From a virus, in IMG/VR virus record IMGVR_UViG_3300048912_000286, positions 1-45,083 of that record: DNA of 45,083 bases; one strand, 5' to 3'. Below are positions 22,294 to 31,091 of the stretch, one piece after another. A model generated the notes under the pieces. That model had not been told where the DNA came from and ran no database searches. It saw only the letters and a program-made list of their open reading frames with translations. The translations under genes were made by a program, and so were the position numbers. Within the stretch, counting starts at the first letter, position 1. Each line of letters begins with the position of its first letter.

Positions 22294-22542
22294 ATGACCG
22301 AGATCCGCATCCCGGTGCCCCGGCTGCCGCGTGGGTTGTTCGCGAACCTGGCCGGGCTGCTCGGCCTGGTCGCGGTGGCACTGGCCGTCGGTGGACTGAC
22401 CGGGAACTGGTGGTGGTCGGCGCTGGTCGGTGGCGTGTTCGCGGTGGGCTTGTCGTACGTCGCGCAGACCCACGCCGCGCCGGCCGAGACGACCGAAGGC
22501 GAAGCGCGGCCGCGGCTGGTCGCGGCGGCGAAGAGCGCGTGA
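22294..22542 (+). CDS. Small membrane protein (two segments)
   Basis: An 82-residue protein between terL and portal. Two hydrophobic segments lie at about residues 18-36 (LAGLLGLVAVALAVGGLTG) and 40-56 (WWSALVGGVFAVGLSYV). The C-terminus is hydrophilic. GGAG precedes ATG 22294. Small membrane genes at this position are seen in several actinophages; role unknown. Confidence 0.6.
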   Translation: MTEIRIPVPRLPRGLFANLAGLLGLVAVALAVGGLTGNWWWSALVGGVFAVGLSYVAQTHAAPAETTEGEARPRLVAAAKSA

Positions 22543-22721
22543 CCGTCCTGACTCGCCCGCGGGCGTCCCGTTGGCGGCACTTCCAGTTGCGGGGCCGGGG
22601 GTACGCGTGGCGCGCCGGCGTGCGCACTCATGAATGGACGATCGGCGTCCGCTACGAACTTGCGCCAGACGTCTGGTTGATCACGTTCCTGTGCTTCGCG
22701 CTCGCCATCGGCCGGAGGTGA
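22539..22721 (+). CDS. 60-residue hypothetical protein
   Basis: A short basic protein from GTG 22539 overlapping the previous gene by 4 bases. It is Arg/Trp-rich (RPRASRWRHFQLRGRGYAWR), with a hydrophobic end (PDVWLITFLCFALAIGRR) that could insert in a membrane. It ends 5 bases before the portal start. Confidence 0.5.
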   Translation: MTVLTRPRASRWRHFQLRGRGYAWRAGVRTHEWTIGVRYELAPDVWLITFLCFALAIGRR

Positions 22722-22726
22722 CTTTG

Positions 22727-25501
22727 ATGCGCCCATGGCTCGTTCCGGCGCGCCGGTCCCGCACGACCGAGGCCCGCGTGGTCGAGGCGATCGCCGACCA
22801 GGTGATCCCCACCGGCGGCGGGTTCGGCACGTACGGCGCGTACGGCCGCGACCCGGTCGACGGCGACGTCGGCTACCGGCGGGCCGGGTCCGCGGGTAGC
22901 CGCGAGGTGCCGTACTGGACGCGGGAGAAGGCTCGGGACTACTCCGTGACCGCGTACCGCAGCAACCCGATGGCCACCGCCATCATCGACACGTACACGG
23001 CGTTCTGCGTCGGCGACAGCGGCATCTCCTGGCAGGCGACGAACCCGCAGGTCGCCGAGGTGGTCCGGCAGTTCTGGGACGACCCGGCGAACCGGGTCGG
23101 CGAGATCCAGGAACTCGGCCTGCGCTCGCAGCTGCTGCTCGGCGAGAAGCTCTACGAGCTGCTGGTCGGCGAGCAGGGCGGGATGGTCCGGTTCGCGCCG
23201 GTCGAGCCGGCCACCATCAAGGACATCCGCTGCCGGTTCGGGAACCCGCTCTGGCCGTCGCAGGTTGTGCTGCCACCCGGCCCGGGCGGCGAGGACGACC
23301 GGGTGTGGGACCTGGTGCAGGTCGACGACGAGACCGGGCTGCGCGCCGGGCAGGCGATGTTCTGGGCGCCCTGGCGCACATTGGACACCGATACCCGCGG
23401 GATGCCGTTCCTCACGTCGGTGCTGGACTGGCTCGACTCGTACGACACGGTCCTGTCGAACCTGATCGACCGCACGGCGCTGGCCCGCTACATGGTGTTC
23501 GACGTAACCGTGCAGGGCGGTCAGACGGAGGTTGACGCGTTCGTCGCCTCCCGCGGTGGCCTGCACGTGCCGCCGTCCGGGTCGGTCGAGGTCCACAACG
23601 ACTCGGTGACGTGGGACGCGAAGACCGTCTCAACCGGGGCGATGGAGGACACCGCCGCCAACCGCAGCGTGCTGACCAACATCGCGTCCGGCACCGGGCT
23701 GGCGAAGACGTGGCTGGCCGAACCGGAGGACGCCAACCGGGCCACCTCGCTGACCATGGCCGAGCCGGTACGCCGGCGGGTCGGGTCGGTGCAGAAGGTG
23801 TGGCTGGCCCAGCAGAACGAGCTGGTGCGGTTCGTCGTCGACCGGGCGGTGGCCGCCGGCCGGCTGCCGAAGCTGGTCGACGCCACCGATCCGCGCACCG
23901 GGGAGAAGACGCAGATCCCCGCGTCGCAGGCCGTGATCGTGACCGGGCCGGAGATCGCCGCGTCGGACTCGCAGCTGACCGCACAGGTGCTGCTGAATCT
24001 GTCGACCGGCCTGGAGAAGCTCGTCACGATCGGCGCGCTGTCCAAGGAGGCCGCGGCGACCGCGGCCCGCAAGGCGTGGGAGGACTACGTCGGCGTGCCG
24101 TACACCGCCGAGCTGGACCGGCCCGACGCCAACCCCGACGACGTGGCCACCGCGGTCGCCGAGGCGGAGCGGGTCAAAGAAAGGCACCGCGCCGGCGGCG
24201 GCCCGCGGGACTACGTCCGCGACGAGGACGGCAAGTTCGCGCACACCCCCGGTGTTCACCTCCCGGATCTCGACGTCAGCGGCAAGACGCCCGCACCGGC
24301 CCCGGCGAGTGACCCACTGAAGCTTGCAGGCCGGATCCGCCTCGGATCGGACGAGCGTTTCACCGGCAGCGCGAAGATCTTCGACGGCGTCGGCGACTAC
24401 ACGATGGTGATGGCCGGGATCGACGGTCCCAGTGGACCGTCCCTGCGGCTGGACATGGTCAATCCGTTTGAGACGCGGGGATGGGACGGGGCCGACCCGG
24501 GAACGGTTGAGCTCGACGCCGCTGGCGCGGGCGAGCTTCGCAAGGTCCTCGCCCGCGCGGTCACCGACGGGAAGGCGAGCGTTACCGACTTCCGAAAGCA
24601 GCTGCGCGACGCGCGCGCGGCTGGGATCCCCGAATCGCAGTGGCCGAATGCCGAACTCGGCGGGGGCATCGCCAAGGGCGTGATCAAGGGCAACGGATCC
24701 AGTGATCTGCACTGGACCCTGGGCCGGGAAGAGGGCGAGGACTACTCAGCTGGCGGCCACGACTACGGCCCCGGCGGTGCCTGGTTCCTCACCCTGACAA
24801 CCCCTGATGCCAATGGCAACCCGTACCACCATTTCAACATCGGCAGCACGGCCCAGATTCGGAAGATCGACAAGGCGGTCAACAACTTCGTCACGATCGG
24901 CGCGCTGTCCAAGGAGGCCGCGGCCACCGCGGTCGCCGAGTCGACCCGGGTCCGCGAACGTCACCGGGCGTTCGACCCGACCGAGCCGCGCGACAGCCGT
25001 GGCCGCTGGACCGGTGGACCGGACGGCATCGGCGACACGATTCCGTCGAAGTTCTACAAGGCCGCGGCCCCGGCCGCGAAGCCGGACCTCCGGAAAGACG
25101 TGCCGGCGAAGGTCGCCAAGAAGGCCCCGGAGCCCGCGCCGGTCAAGGCCCCCGTTTCCGCCGGGAAGGATCTCACGCCCGCCGAGACCAAGACCCATGA
25201 CGCCATCCTGAAGACCCTGCAAGACGGGGGTGGCAGTCCCGGCGATTGGGCCAAGATCGTCGACCTTCGCAAGAACATGCCCGGCATGACGCGCCGCGAG
25301 CAGGACCAGGCGATCGTCAGCCTGGCCAGGAAACGAGTCGTCACCCTGACCGGGGATCCGGACCGGCGGACGTTGACTCAGGCGCAGCGCGACGCCGCCG
25401 TCGAGTTCGGCGGCGAGGACGCCCACATCGTGGCATTCATCGATCCGCCGAAGTCGTTCAAGAGCGCTGCGACCGGCGGGAAGTCCGACAAAACCAAGTA
25501 A
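22727..25501 (+). CDS. Portal protein with long duplicated/inserted C-terminal region
   Basis: A 924-residue protein. Residues 1-440 are a phage portal of the HK97/lambda kind (YWTREKARDYSVTAYRSNPM, MFWAPWRTLDTDTRGMPFLT, LAKTWLAEPEDANRATSLTM). It forms the dodecameric DNA gate at the head vertex. The rest is unusual. The segment around VTIGALSKEAAATA occurs at residues 433-445 and again near 722-735, from 36-bp identical DNA (24022-24057 and 24889-24924). Between them is an extra region of about 289 residues. Two linkers like RDxxGRW/KF follow the copies (near 500 and 764). A winged-helix-like end (LRKNMPGMTRREQDQAIVSL, GEDAHIVAFI) closes it. GGAGG precedes ATG 22727. Confidence 0.85.
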   Translation: MRPWLVPARRSRTTEARVVEAIADQVIPTGGGFGTYGAYGRDPVDGDVGYRRAGSAGSREVPYWTREKARDYSVTAYRSNPMATAIIDTYTAFCVGDSGISWQATNPQVAEVVRQFWDDPANRVGEIQELGLRSQLLLGEKLYELLVGEQGGMVRFAPVEPATIKDIRCRFGNPLWPSQVVLPPGPGGEDDRVWDLVQVDDETGLRAGQAMFWAPWRTLDTDTRGMPFLTSVLDWLDSYDTVLSNLIDRTALARYMVFDVTVQGGQTEVDAFVASRGGLHVPPSGSVEVHNDSVTWDAKTVSTGAMEDTAANRSVLTNIASGTGLAKTWLAEPEDANRATSLTMAEPVRRRVGSVQKVWLAQQNELVRFVVDRAVAAGRLPKLVDATDPRTGEKTQIPASQAVIVTGPEIAASDSQLTAQVLLNLSTGLEKLVTIGALSKEAAATAARKAWEDYVGVPYTAELDRPDANPDDVATAVAEAERVKERHRAGGGPRDYVRDEDGKFAHTPGVHLPDLDVSGKTPAPAPASDPLKLAGRIRLGSDERFTGSAKIFDGVGDYTMVMAGIDGPSGPSLRLDMVNPFETRGWDGADPGTVELDAAGAGELRKVLARAVTDGKASVTDFRKQLRDARAAGIPESQWPNAELGGGIAKGVIKGNGSSDLHWTLGREEGEDYSAGGHDYGPGGAWFLTLTTPDANGNPYHHFNIGSTAQIRKIDKAVNNFVTIGALSKEAAATAVAESTRVRERHRAFDPTEPRDSRGRWTGGPDGIGDTIPSKFYKAAAPAAKPDLRKDVPAKVAKKAPEPAPVKAPVSAGKDLTPAETKTHDAILKTLQDGGGSPGDWAKIVDLRKNMPGMTRREQDQAIVSLARKRVVTLTGDPDRRTLTQAQRDAAVEFGGEDAHIVAFIDPPKSFKSAATGGKSDKTK
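24022..24057 (+). repeat. 36-bp direct repeat in portal gene, copy A
   Basis: Identical to 24889-24924, in the same frame and 867 bp (289 codons) apart. It encodes the end of LVTIGALSKEAAA. Together the copies bracket an extra domain in the portal. Confidence 0.9.
24889..24924 (+). repeat. 36-bp direct repeat in portal gene, copy B
   Basis: Identical to 24022-24057. Downstream of this copy the sequence resembles the region 24146-24200 downstream of copy A (ATAVAE-x2-RV-x-ERHRA), so the repeat probably arose by duplication with later internal loss. Recombination between copies would delete 867 bp in frame. Confidence 0.9.
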
Positions 25502-25513
25502 GGGGAAAGCCCG

Positions 25514-25768
25514 ATGAAGGACGAAGAGGCCCTCGAGCAGGTCGCCCACCTGATGGGCATGAAGCCCTCCGAGGTGCGGGAGGTCGTCGAGGTCGGCGAC
25601 GGCGTCAAGGCCCGCACCCACGACGGCCGGTGGACGCTGATCCGGGACGACGGCACGTTCGAGCTGACCGACGCCCCCGCGGTGACCGTCGAGCGCGACC
25701 ATGGCGTGGCCGAGCCCGACGCCGAGGCCAAGCCGGCGGCCAAGCCCGACCCGAAGCGCCGGAGCTGA
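25514..25768 (+). CDS. Hypothetical protein between portal and capsid polyprotein
   Basis: An 84-residue acidic protein with AAGGGG upstream of ATG 25514. It has a short helix (EALEQVAHLMGMKPSEVREV), a beta hairpin (ARTHDGRWTLIRDDGTFEL) and a charged Ala/Pro/Lys-rich tail. Its position suggests a head-assembly accessory such as a scaffold or morphogenesis factor. No family recognised. Confidence 0.55.
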   Translation: MKDEEALEQVAHLMGMKPSEVREVVEVGDGVKARTHDGRWTLIRDDGTFELTDAPAVTVERDHGVAEPDAEAKPAAKPDPKRRS

Positions 25769-25770
25769 AC

Positions 25771-28700
25771 ATGGCCTGGCTGGACGACGCGGCCGTGCTC
25801 GTGCGTGAGGCTGCGCCCGAGCACGCCGACGCCATCCTGGGGCAGCTGGCCGAGGCCGTCGGTGACGCCGAGCTGGACGACGACTGCGTCGGCGACGCGG
25901 TCGCCGTCGCCGTCGAGTCGTGGCTCGGCGAGGCCGAGGAGACGGCGGAGTCGTGGGACGAAACAGCGCACCCGCGCGCCGCGGCCGGCTCCGATGCCGG
26001 CGGCCAGTTCGCCGCCGGCGGTGGCGGCGCGTCGTCGGGCAAGCCGGCGCCGACCAAGAAGCGCATCGGCGGGGAGGCCGTCGGGTACGACGGCAAGTCC
26101 GGCCGCGGCACCGGGTACGGCCGAAAGGGCGGCGACCCGCGCGTCCAGCAGCTGCAAAAGGCACTGATCCGGCTCGGGTTGACCGACGCGAACGGCCGCA
26201 AGCTCGTGGTCGACGGGAAGCTCGGTCCTCGGACCGACGCGGCGGTCAAGGCGGCCCAGCGGCTGCTGGGCCTGAAGGCCGACGGGAAGGTGACCCCGGG
26301 CCTGCTGGTGAAGCTGACCGCAATCAAGTCGCTGTCCCACCAGAAGCACGTCGCGCATCAGGCCCATGTCGCGCATCAGGCGCACGTCGCCCACAAGGCC
26401 CACCAGGCTCAGGCGCACAAAGCGCACGTGGCCCACCAGGCGCATCAAGCGCACCAGAGCCATCGGGCACACCAGTCGCACGTCGGTCGCCAGGCCCAGG
26501 GGCACCAGGCGCACCTCGCGCACGGCGCACACCAGGCCCATCAGGCGCACGTCGCGCACCAGGCCCGCAAGCGGTCACGGGAGGCCGACATGACCACCGA
26601 AGCGATCGCCGGGCAGCGCTCTGCCAGCGACACCCGGGCCATCCTGCAAAACGCCGTCGACGCGATGGTCCGCGGGCGGTCCGGCCGGGAATGGGCTTAC
26701 TCGGAGGTCCTGGACTACACCGACGACTCGGTCGTCTACCGGGCCGACAGCAAGACGTGGCAGGCGACCTACACGCTCACCGGCGAGGGCACGACCGGCA
26801 CCGCCGAGCTCGGCGAGCCGGTCGAGGTGGTCGCCCAGACCTGGTACGTGGCCGCGCCCGCCGGCGGCGAGGCCGAGCCGGCCACCGAGAGTGTCGACGG
26901 TGCCGCCGCGGTCGAGGGCATGGAGCGCATCGAGGGCCGCGTCCTCGAGGCGAAGGGCTCGGCCGAGGACGGCGGCCGGGTCTTCCGGGTGCAGATCATC
27001 GCGGCCGGCGACTCGAAGAACGGCCGCCGCTACCCGGCGCAGATCCTGCGCGAGGCCGTGTCGCTGTACGAGGGCGCGAAGGCCTACGACCACCACCGCA
27101 GCATGGAAGAGCTGCGCTCGTCGACGATCACCGGCCTGGTCGGCTACTACCGCAACGTCGAGGCGACCGACGGCGGTCTCGACGGGGATCTGTGCCTGCT
27201 GCCCGGTGCCACGCACACCGCGGAGGCGCTGGACGCGACGATCGCCGCGCAGGCGGCCGGGTTGCAGCCGCTGGTCGGCATCAGCCACGACGCGATGACG
27301 GTGCTCAAGCCGATCGTGTCCGGCGGCCGGCGCATGCAGGAGGCCGTCGCCATCACCAAAGTCAACTCCGCCGACGTGGTCGCCGACCCCGCCGCCGGAG
27401 GTAAGGCCACCCGCGTGCTCGCGGGTGGTATCGAGCCCGAAGAGAGCAAGGAGTCCGACGTGGTCACGACCACAGACGTGCTCGCCGCGCTGAAGACCGC
27501 CACGCCCGAGGATCTCGCCGCGGTCGGTCTCCAGCGCTCGAGCGAGTCCACCACGACCGAGCGGGAGCCGGCCCCGGCCGTCCAGACGCAGGAAGCGGCG
27601 AGCCTGGAGAAGGCGTCGTTCCTCGGCGGCCTGATGATCAAGGAGAAGGTGACCGCGGCGGGGCTGCCCGCCCAGGTCGCCGAGAGCCTCGCCGAGAGCC
27701 TTCCGGACCGCATCACCGAGTCCGACGTGGACGCCCAGGTGGCCAGCCTGAAGACCGCGATGGGCATGGTCGAGCGGTCCGGGCTGGCGCCGACGGCGAC
27801 CGCCCAGGTCACCCAGGAGTCGCTCGACAAGAAGAAGGCCGCGCTGGATGCGTTCTTCTCCGGCGACTTCAACACCGGCTACCGCTCGTTCAAGCAGGCC
27901 TACCTCGACTTCACCGGCTACCGGCCGCAGTCGTGGGACGACGACCTCAACAAGCGGATCATGCGGGAGTCGGTCGGCAACCTCTACGACTCGGGCGACC
28001 GGGCCACGGAGTCGCTGACCTCGAGCTCGTGGAACCTGGTGCTGGGTGACTCGATCACCCGCCGGCTGGTCGCCGCGTACTCGCACCCGTCGTTGCAAAC
28101 GTGGCGGCAGATCGTGTCGTCGACGATCCCGGTCTCCGACTTCCGCACCCAGCGCATCGACCGCGTCGGCGGTTACGGCACCCTGCCTCAGGTCAACCAG
28201 GGCGCCCCGTACCAGCCGATGACCTCGCCCGGCAACGAGGAAGTCACCTACGCGCTGACCAAGCGCGGTGGCACCGAGGACCTGACGCTGGAGATGATCG
28301 CCAACGACGACGTGCGGGCGATCTCCAACATCCCGAAGAAGCTGGGCCTGGCCGCCGCCCGGACCCTGCACAACTTCGTGTGGGACTTCATCCTCACCAA
28401 CCCGACGGTCTACGACGCGGTCGCGCTGTTCCACGCCACCCACAACAACACCACCGCGGTGGCGCTCGGGCAGTCGACGCTGTCGCAGCTGCGGGCCAAG
28501 ATGCGCGACCAGACCTCGTACGGCGACACCGCCGACATCCTGTCGCTGGTGCCGAAGTACCTGATCGTGCCGAACGAGCTGGAGGAGCTGGCCTACCAGA
28601 TCTGCACCAGCGCGGTGGCGATCCCGTCCACCCCGGCCGGTGCGTCGAACACCCCGAACCTGCACCAGGGCACGACGCCCATCGTCCTGGACTACGACAC

Positions 28701-28914
28701 GGACGCCAACGACTGGTTCGTGGTCGCCGACCCGGACATGTGCCCGACCATCGAGGTCGGCTTCTACCAGGGCCGTCAGGAGCCGGAGCTGTTCACCCAG
28801 TCCGACCCGTCGGTCGGCTCGATGTTCAACGCCGACGTCCTCACCTACAAGATCCGCCACATCTACTCCGGCGCGGCCCTCGACTTCCGCGGCTTCCAGC
28901 GCGGCACCCAGTAA
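25771..28914 (+). CDS. Head maturation protease-major capsid fusion with PG-binding domain and His-rich tract
   Basis: A 1047-residue polyprotein. Residues 1-60 are acidic helices. A GSDAGGQFAAGG linker is near 74. Residues 121-182 are a peptidoglycan-binding-1-like domain (DPRVQQLQKALIRLGL, DGKLGPRTDAAVKAAQRLLG). Residues 189-268 are a His-rich tract of HxxH triplet repeats with about 23 His. Residues 274-545 resemble a prohead protease (GDSKNGRRYP near 413, AYDHHRSME near 437, PLVGISHDA near 505). Residues 560-1047 form the capsid subunit (SSSWNLVLGDSITRRLVAAY ... FNADVLTYKIRHIYSGAALD). An internal ATG at 26590 with GGGAGG 5 bases upstream could make the protease-capsid part alone. Protease-capsid fusions are known; the PG-binding and His-rich front is not usual. 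Confidence 0.85.
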   Translation: MAWLDDAAVLVREAAPEHADAILGQLAEAVGDAELDDDCVGDAVAVAVESWLGEAEETAESWDETAHPRAAAGSDAGGQFAAGGGGASSGKPAPTKKRIGGEAVGYDGKSGRGTGYGRKGGDPRVQQLQKALIRLGLTDANGRKLVVDGKLGPRTDAAVKAAQRLLGLKADGKVTPGLLVKLTAIKSLSHQKHVAHQAHVAHQAHVAHKAHQAQAHKAHVAHQAHQAHQSHRAHQSHVGRQAQGHQAHLAHGAHQAHQAHVAHQARKRSREADMTTEAIAGQRSASDTRAILQNAVDAMVRGRSGREWAYSEVLDYTDDSVVYRADSKTWQATYTLTGEGTTGTAELGEPVEVVAQTWYVAAPAGGEAEPATESVDGAAAVEGMERIEGRVLEAKGSAEDGGRVFRVQIIAAGDSKNGRRYPAQILREAVSLYEGAKAYDHHRSMEELRSSTITGLVGYYRNVEATDGGLDGDLCLLPGATHTAEALDATIAAQAAGLQPLVGISHDAMTVLKPIVSGGRRMQEAVAITKVNSADVVADPAAGGKATRVLAGGIEPEESKESDVVTTTDVLAALKTATPEDLAAVGLQRSSESTTTEREPAPAVQTQEAASLEKASFLGGLMIKEKVTAAGLPAQVAESLAESLPDRITESDVDAQVASLKTAMGMVERSGLAPTATAQVTQESLDKKKAALDAFFSGDFNTGYRSFKQAYLDFTGYRPQSWDDDLNKRIMRESVGNLYDSGDRATESLTSSSWNLVLGDSITRRLVAAYSHPSLQTWRQIVSSTIPVSDFRTQRIDRVGGYGTLPQVNQGAPYQPMTSPGNEEVTYALTKRGGTEDLTLEMIANDDVRAISNIPKKLGLAAARTLHNFVWDFILTNPTVYDAVALFHATHNNTTAVALGQSTLSQLRAKMRDQTSYGDTADILSLVPKYLIVPNELEELAYQICTSAVAIPSTPAGASNTPNLHQGTTPIVLDYDTDANDWFVVADPDMCPTIEVGFYQGRQEPELFTQSDPSVGSMFNADVLTYKIRHIYSGAALDFRGFQRGTQ
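26335..26574 (+). repeat. His-rich coding repeat (Cxx-GCN-CAC triplets)
   Basis: About 80 codons built of degenerate 9-bp units encoding x-A-H (VAH, QAH, KAH). The DNA copies have diverged at third positions, so the peptide pattern seems to be maintained. The opposite strand is also open across it. Confidence 0.85.
26579..26592 (+). promoter_or_regulatory. Internal ribosome binding site and in-frame ATG in the capsid polyprotein gene
   Basis: GGGAGG (26579-26584), a 5-base spacer and ATG 26590. It lies exactly at the junction between the His-rich tract and the protease domain, so a nested product lacking residues 1-273 is likely. Confidence 0.55.
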
Positions 28915-28931
28915 GCCCTGCCCGACCCTCT

Positions 28932-28955
28932 GGGCCCCGGCGTCCGCCGGGGCCC
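28932..28955 (+). terminator. Terminator-like hairpin after the capsid gene
   Basis: GGGCCCCGGC (28932-28941) and GCCGGGGCCC (28946-28955) are perfect 10-bp arms around GTCC, 17 bases after the capsid stop. No U-run follows. It may attenuate transcription after the highly expressed capsid gene or stabilise its mRNA 3' end. Confidence 0.6.
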
Positions 28956-28982
28956 TCGTCATACCCAGAAGGGAACGCTGCG

Positions 28983-29387
28983 ATGCAGTTCAAAGAGCTG
29001 TCGGGCGACCTGATGTTCTCGGCCTACATCCCGGCCACCGCCGCCGGCACGGCGGTGGAGGTGCCGGTCGTCCGGCTCCCGTTCGCCGTGACGATCACCG
29101 AAATCACGTGGATCCCGGGCGCGGCCATGACCGCGAACGGCACGAACTTCTGCACGCTCACCCCGCGCAACCGGCAGTCCGGTGCGGGCACGGTCGTGCC
29201 GGCCACGGCCAGGTCGTGGGCGTCGACGAACTCGGTCGCGACCACGCCGGAGACGCTGACCCTGTCGGCCACCGCGTCGGACCTTCAGGCCGCGGCGAAC
29301 GACGTGCTGACCGCACACTTCACCCACACGGCGTCCGGCCTGGCCATCCCCGCCGGCATCGTGCAGTTCAAGGTCCGCGTCCGCTGA
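28983..29387 (+). CDS. Probable head decoration or fibre protein
   Basis: A 134-residue, nearly all beta-strand protein (AVEVPVVRLPFAVTITEITW, then TPETLTLSATASDLQAAAND). It follows the capsid gene directly, with GAAGGGA upstream of ATG 28983. Small beta-rich proteins in this place often decorate the capsid or form head fibres. No specific family is recognised. Confidence 0.55.
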   Translation: MQFKELSGDLMFSAYIPATAAGTAVEVPVVRLPFAVTITEITWIPGAAMTANGTNFCTLTPRNRQSGAGTVVPATARSWASTNSVATTPETLTLSATASDLQAAANDVLTAHFTHTASGLAIPAGIVQFKVRVR

Positions 29388-29659
29388 TGAGCGCGCAGGC
29401 CACGGCCAAGGACATGACGACCTCGGGGGTCGTCCTGGCCGTCCGGGGCACCTTCCGGGGCCTGACGCTGTCGTCGGTGGCCGGCGCGACCGTCACGGTG
29501 TACGACAACGCCTCGGCCGCGTCGGGCCCGGTGCTGGCGTCGTTCGTGCTCGCCGCGAACGGCTTCCAGCACATCGACATCGCCGACGGGGTGCACGTCG
29601 AGAACGGCATCTACCTGAACACCACGGCCACCGTTTCGGGGAACGTGAGGTTCGGCTGA
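29387..29659 (+). CDS. Hypothetical small beta-rich structural protein
   Basis: A 90-residue protein with ATG 29387 overlapping the previous stop (TGATG). It is beta-rich (SSVAGATVTVYDNASAASGP, then QHIDIADGVHVENGIYLNTT). A paired role with the preceding protein in decorating the head is plausible from coupling and size. Not recognised by family. Confidence 0.55.
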   Translation: MSAQATAKDMTTSGVVLAVRGTFRGLTLSSVAGATVTVYDNASAASGPVLASFVLAANGFQHIDIADGVHVENGIYLNTTATVSGNVRFG

Positions 29660-30648
29660 TGGCCACGCTGACCCGCATCGCGAAGAGCACCGCGGGGACG
29701 CTGTCGCACACCTTCCTGGTGGACGAGACGCCGACCGACTCCACGACGACGGTCACCTACGCCATCGTGGACGCGGCCGGCGTCTCGGTCGCCTCCGGCA
29801 ACGCCACGCCCGGCGCGGTCAACAGCGGCACGTACTCGTTCGTGCTGGCCGCGCAGTCGGCGCTGAAGGCGCTCACGGTCACCTGGTCGGCGACGATCGC
29901 CGGGTCGGCCACGACCGCGACGACGTACGCCGAGATCGTCGGCGGGTTCTTCTTCACCCTCAAGCAGGGCCGCGACTCCGACGCCACCCTGGCCGACACG
30001 AGCATCTACCCGACCACCGACCTGGTGTCCGCGCGCCTCGAGGTCGAGTGGGAATGCGAGCACATCTGCGACCGGGCGTTCGTGCCGCGGTACGCGCGCG
30101 TGGTGCTGGACGGCACCGGCGGCGACCAGCTGCTGTTGCAGCACCCGCAGGCCGACCGCAGCATCGCCGACGTCCGCACCATCCGGTCGGTGCGGATGGC
30201 CGACAGCCCGGACGGCACGTTCACCGCGTTCAGCGTCGCCGAGGTGGCCGACCTGGCGGTCACCGACGACGGCACCCTGATCCGCACCGGCGGTGACTTC
30301 TTCACCGAGGGCCGCCGCAACGTCATCGTCGAGCTGGAGTACGGCCTCGACGCGCCGCCGCCGGATCTGGTCAAGCAGGCGTTCGTGCGGCTGCGGACCG
30401 CGCTGAACACCACCAAGTCGGGGGTGCCGGACCGGGCGAGCTCGTTCACGATCGCCGACGGCGGCACGTTCCGCCTGGACATGCCGGGCCCGTTCAAGAC
30501 CGGCGTGCCCACTGTCGACGCCGCGTACGGCCGGTATTCGCGCCGGCCGACCGGGACCGGGGCGACCGGCCGGGCCGTGCCCGCGTCGCGGACCCTGACC
30601 TACTCGCCGCAGTTCGGGTCGCTGTTCCACCGCGGGCGCTCGCGGTGA
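29659..30648 (+). CDS. Head-tail connector with N-terminal Ig-like domain
   Basis: A 329-residue protein. Residues 10-95 look like an Ig-like beta sandwich (SHTFLVDETPTDSTTTVTYA, FVLAAQSALKALTVTWSATI). Residues 110-329 resemble actinophage head-to-tail connector proteins (LVSARLEVEWECEHICDRAF, RRNVIVELEYGLDAPPPDLV). It should fill the gap between portal and tail. The Ig-like addition may protrude from the neck. Overlaps its neighbours by 1 and 4 bases. Confidence 0.65.
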   Translation: MATLTRIAKSTAGTLSHTFLVDETPTDSTTTVTYAIVDAAGVSVASGNATPGAVNSGTYSFVLAAQSALKALTVTWSATIAGSATTATTYAEIVGGFFFTLKQGRDSDATLADTSIYPTTDLVSARLEVEWECEHICDRAFVPRYARVVLDGTGGDQLLLQHPQADRSIADVRTIRSVRMADSPDGTFTAFSVAEVADLAVTDDGTLIRTGGDFFTEGRRNVIVELEYGLDAPPPDLVKQAFVRLRTALNTTKSGVPDRASSFTIADGGTFRLDMPGPFKTGVPTVDAAYGRYSRRPTGTGATGRAVPASRTLTYSPQFGSLFHRGRSR

Positions 30649-31082
30649 CCGTCGTCGCGTCCGCGAAAGCCGCCCTGCTCGGCGCTTCCAGCGTGCTGGA
30701 GCCGCTGCTGCCCGGGGTGACCGTCTCCTATTCGCCGCCGCGGGACCTGCTCCGTGAGTGCGTCTACGGCGGGCAGGTGTCCGGCCCGGTCGAGCTGAAG
30801 GCCATGGCCGCCGGCGGGCGGGTCAAGCGCAGCGAGGAACTGGCCCTGCGGCTGTACGTGCGGGTGTGGAAACCGGGCGGGCAGACCACCGAGACGGTGG
30901 AGGCCCGGGCCGCCGAGATCGGCGACGTGATCGCCCTGTACATCGCCGCCAATTGGACCCTCGGCCTGCCCGAGCTGAAGTCCGCGGCCGTGACCGCGCT
31001 CGACCTGGACAGCTGGACCGACGACGACGGTGCCGGCGCGGTCCTGACCATGACCGTCGGCCTCATGTCCTACCTCACCTAA
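30645..31082 (+). CDS. Probable neck/tail completion protein
   Basis: A 145-residue protein from GTG 30645. The pattern of a short helical start, a beta region (EELALRLYVRVWKPGGQTTE), a helix (VEARAAEIGDVIALYIAANW) and a final strand fits tail-terminator-like proteins that cap the tail tube. The assignment rests on gene order between connector and tail tube. Confidence 0.55.
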   Translation: MTVVASAKAALLGASSVLEPLLPGVTVSYSPPRDLLRECVYGGQVSGPVELKAMAAGGRVKRSEELALRLYVRVWKPGGQTTETVEARAAEIGDVIALYIAANWTLGLPELKSAAVTALDLDSWTDDDGAGAVLTMTVGLMSYLT

Positions 31083-31091
31083 GGAATCGCG

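Noticed and set aside
20208-22736. Very long open frame on the minus strand opposite terL
   Set aside because: Arg/Pro/Ala-rich shadow produced by GC-rich third positions of terL and its neighbours; no domain, no ribosome site, and terL motifs are clear on the plus strand.
26575-28962. Minus-strand frame of about 795 codons opposite the capsid gene
   Set aside because: Mirror of high-GC codon use in the capsid gene; composition is Arg/Gly/His-rich without recognisable motifs.
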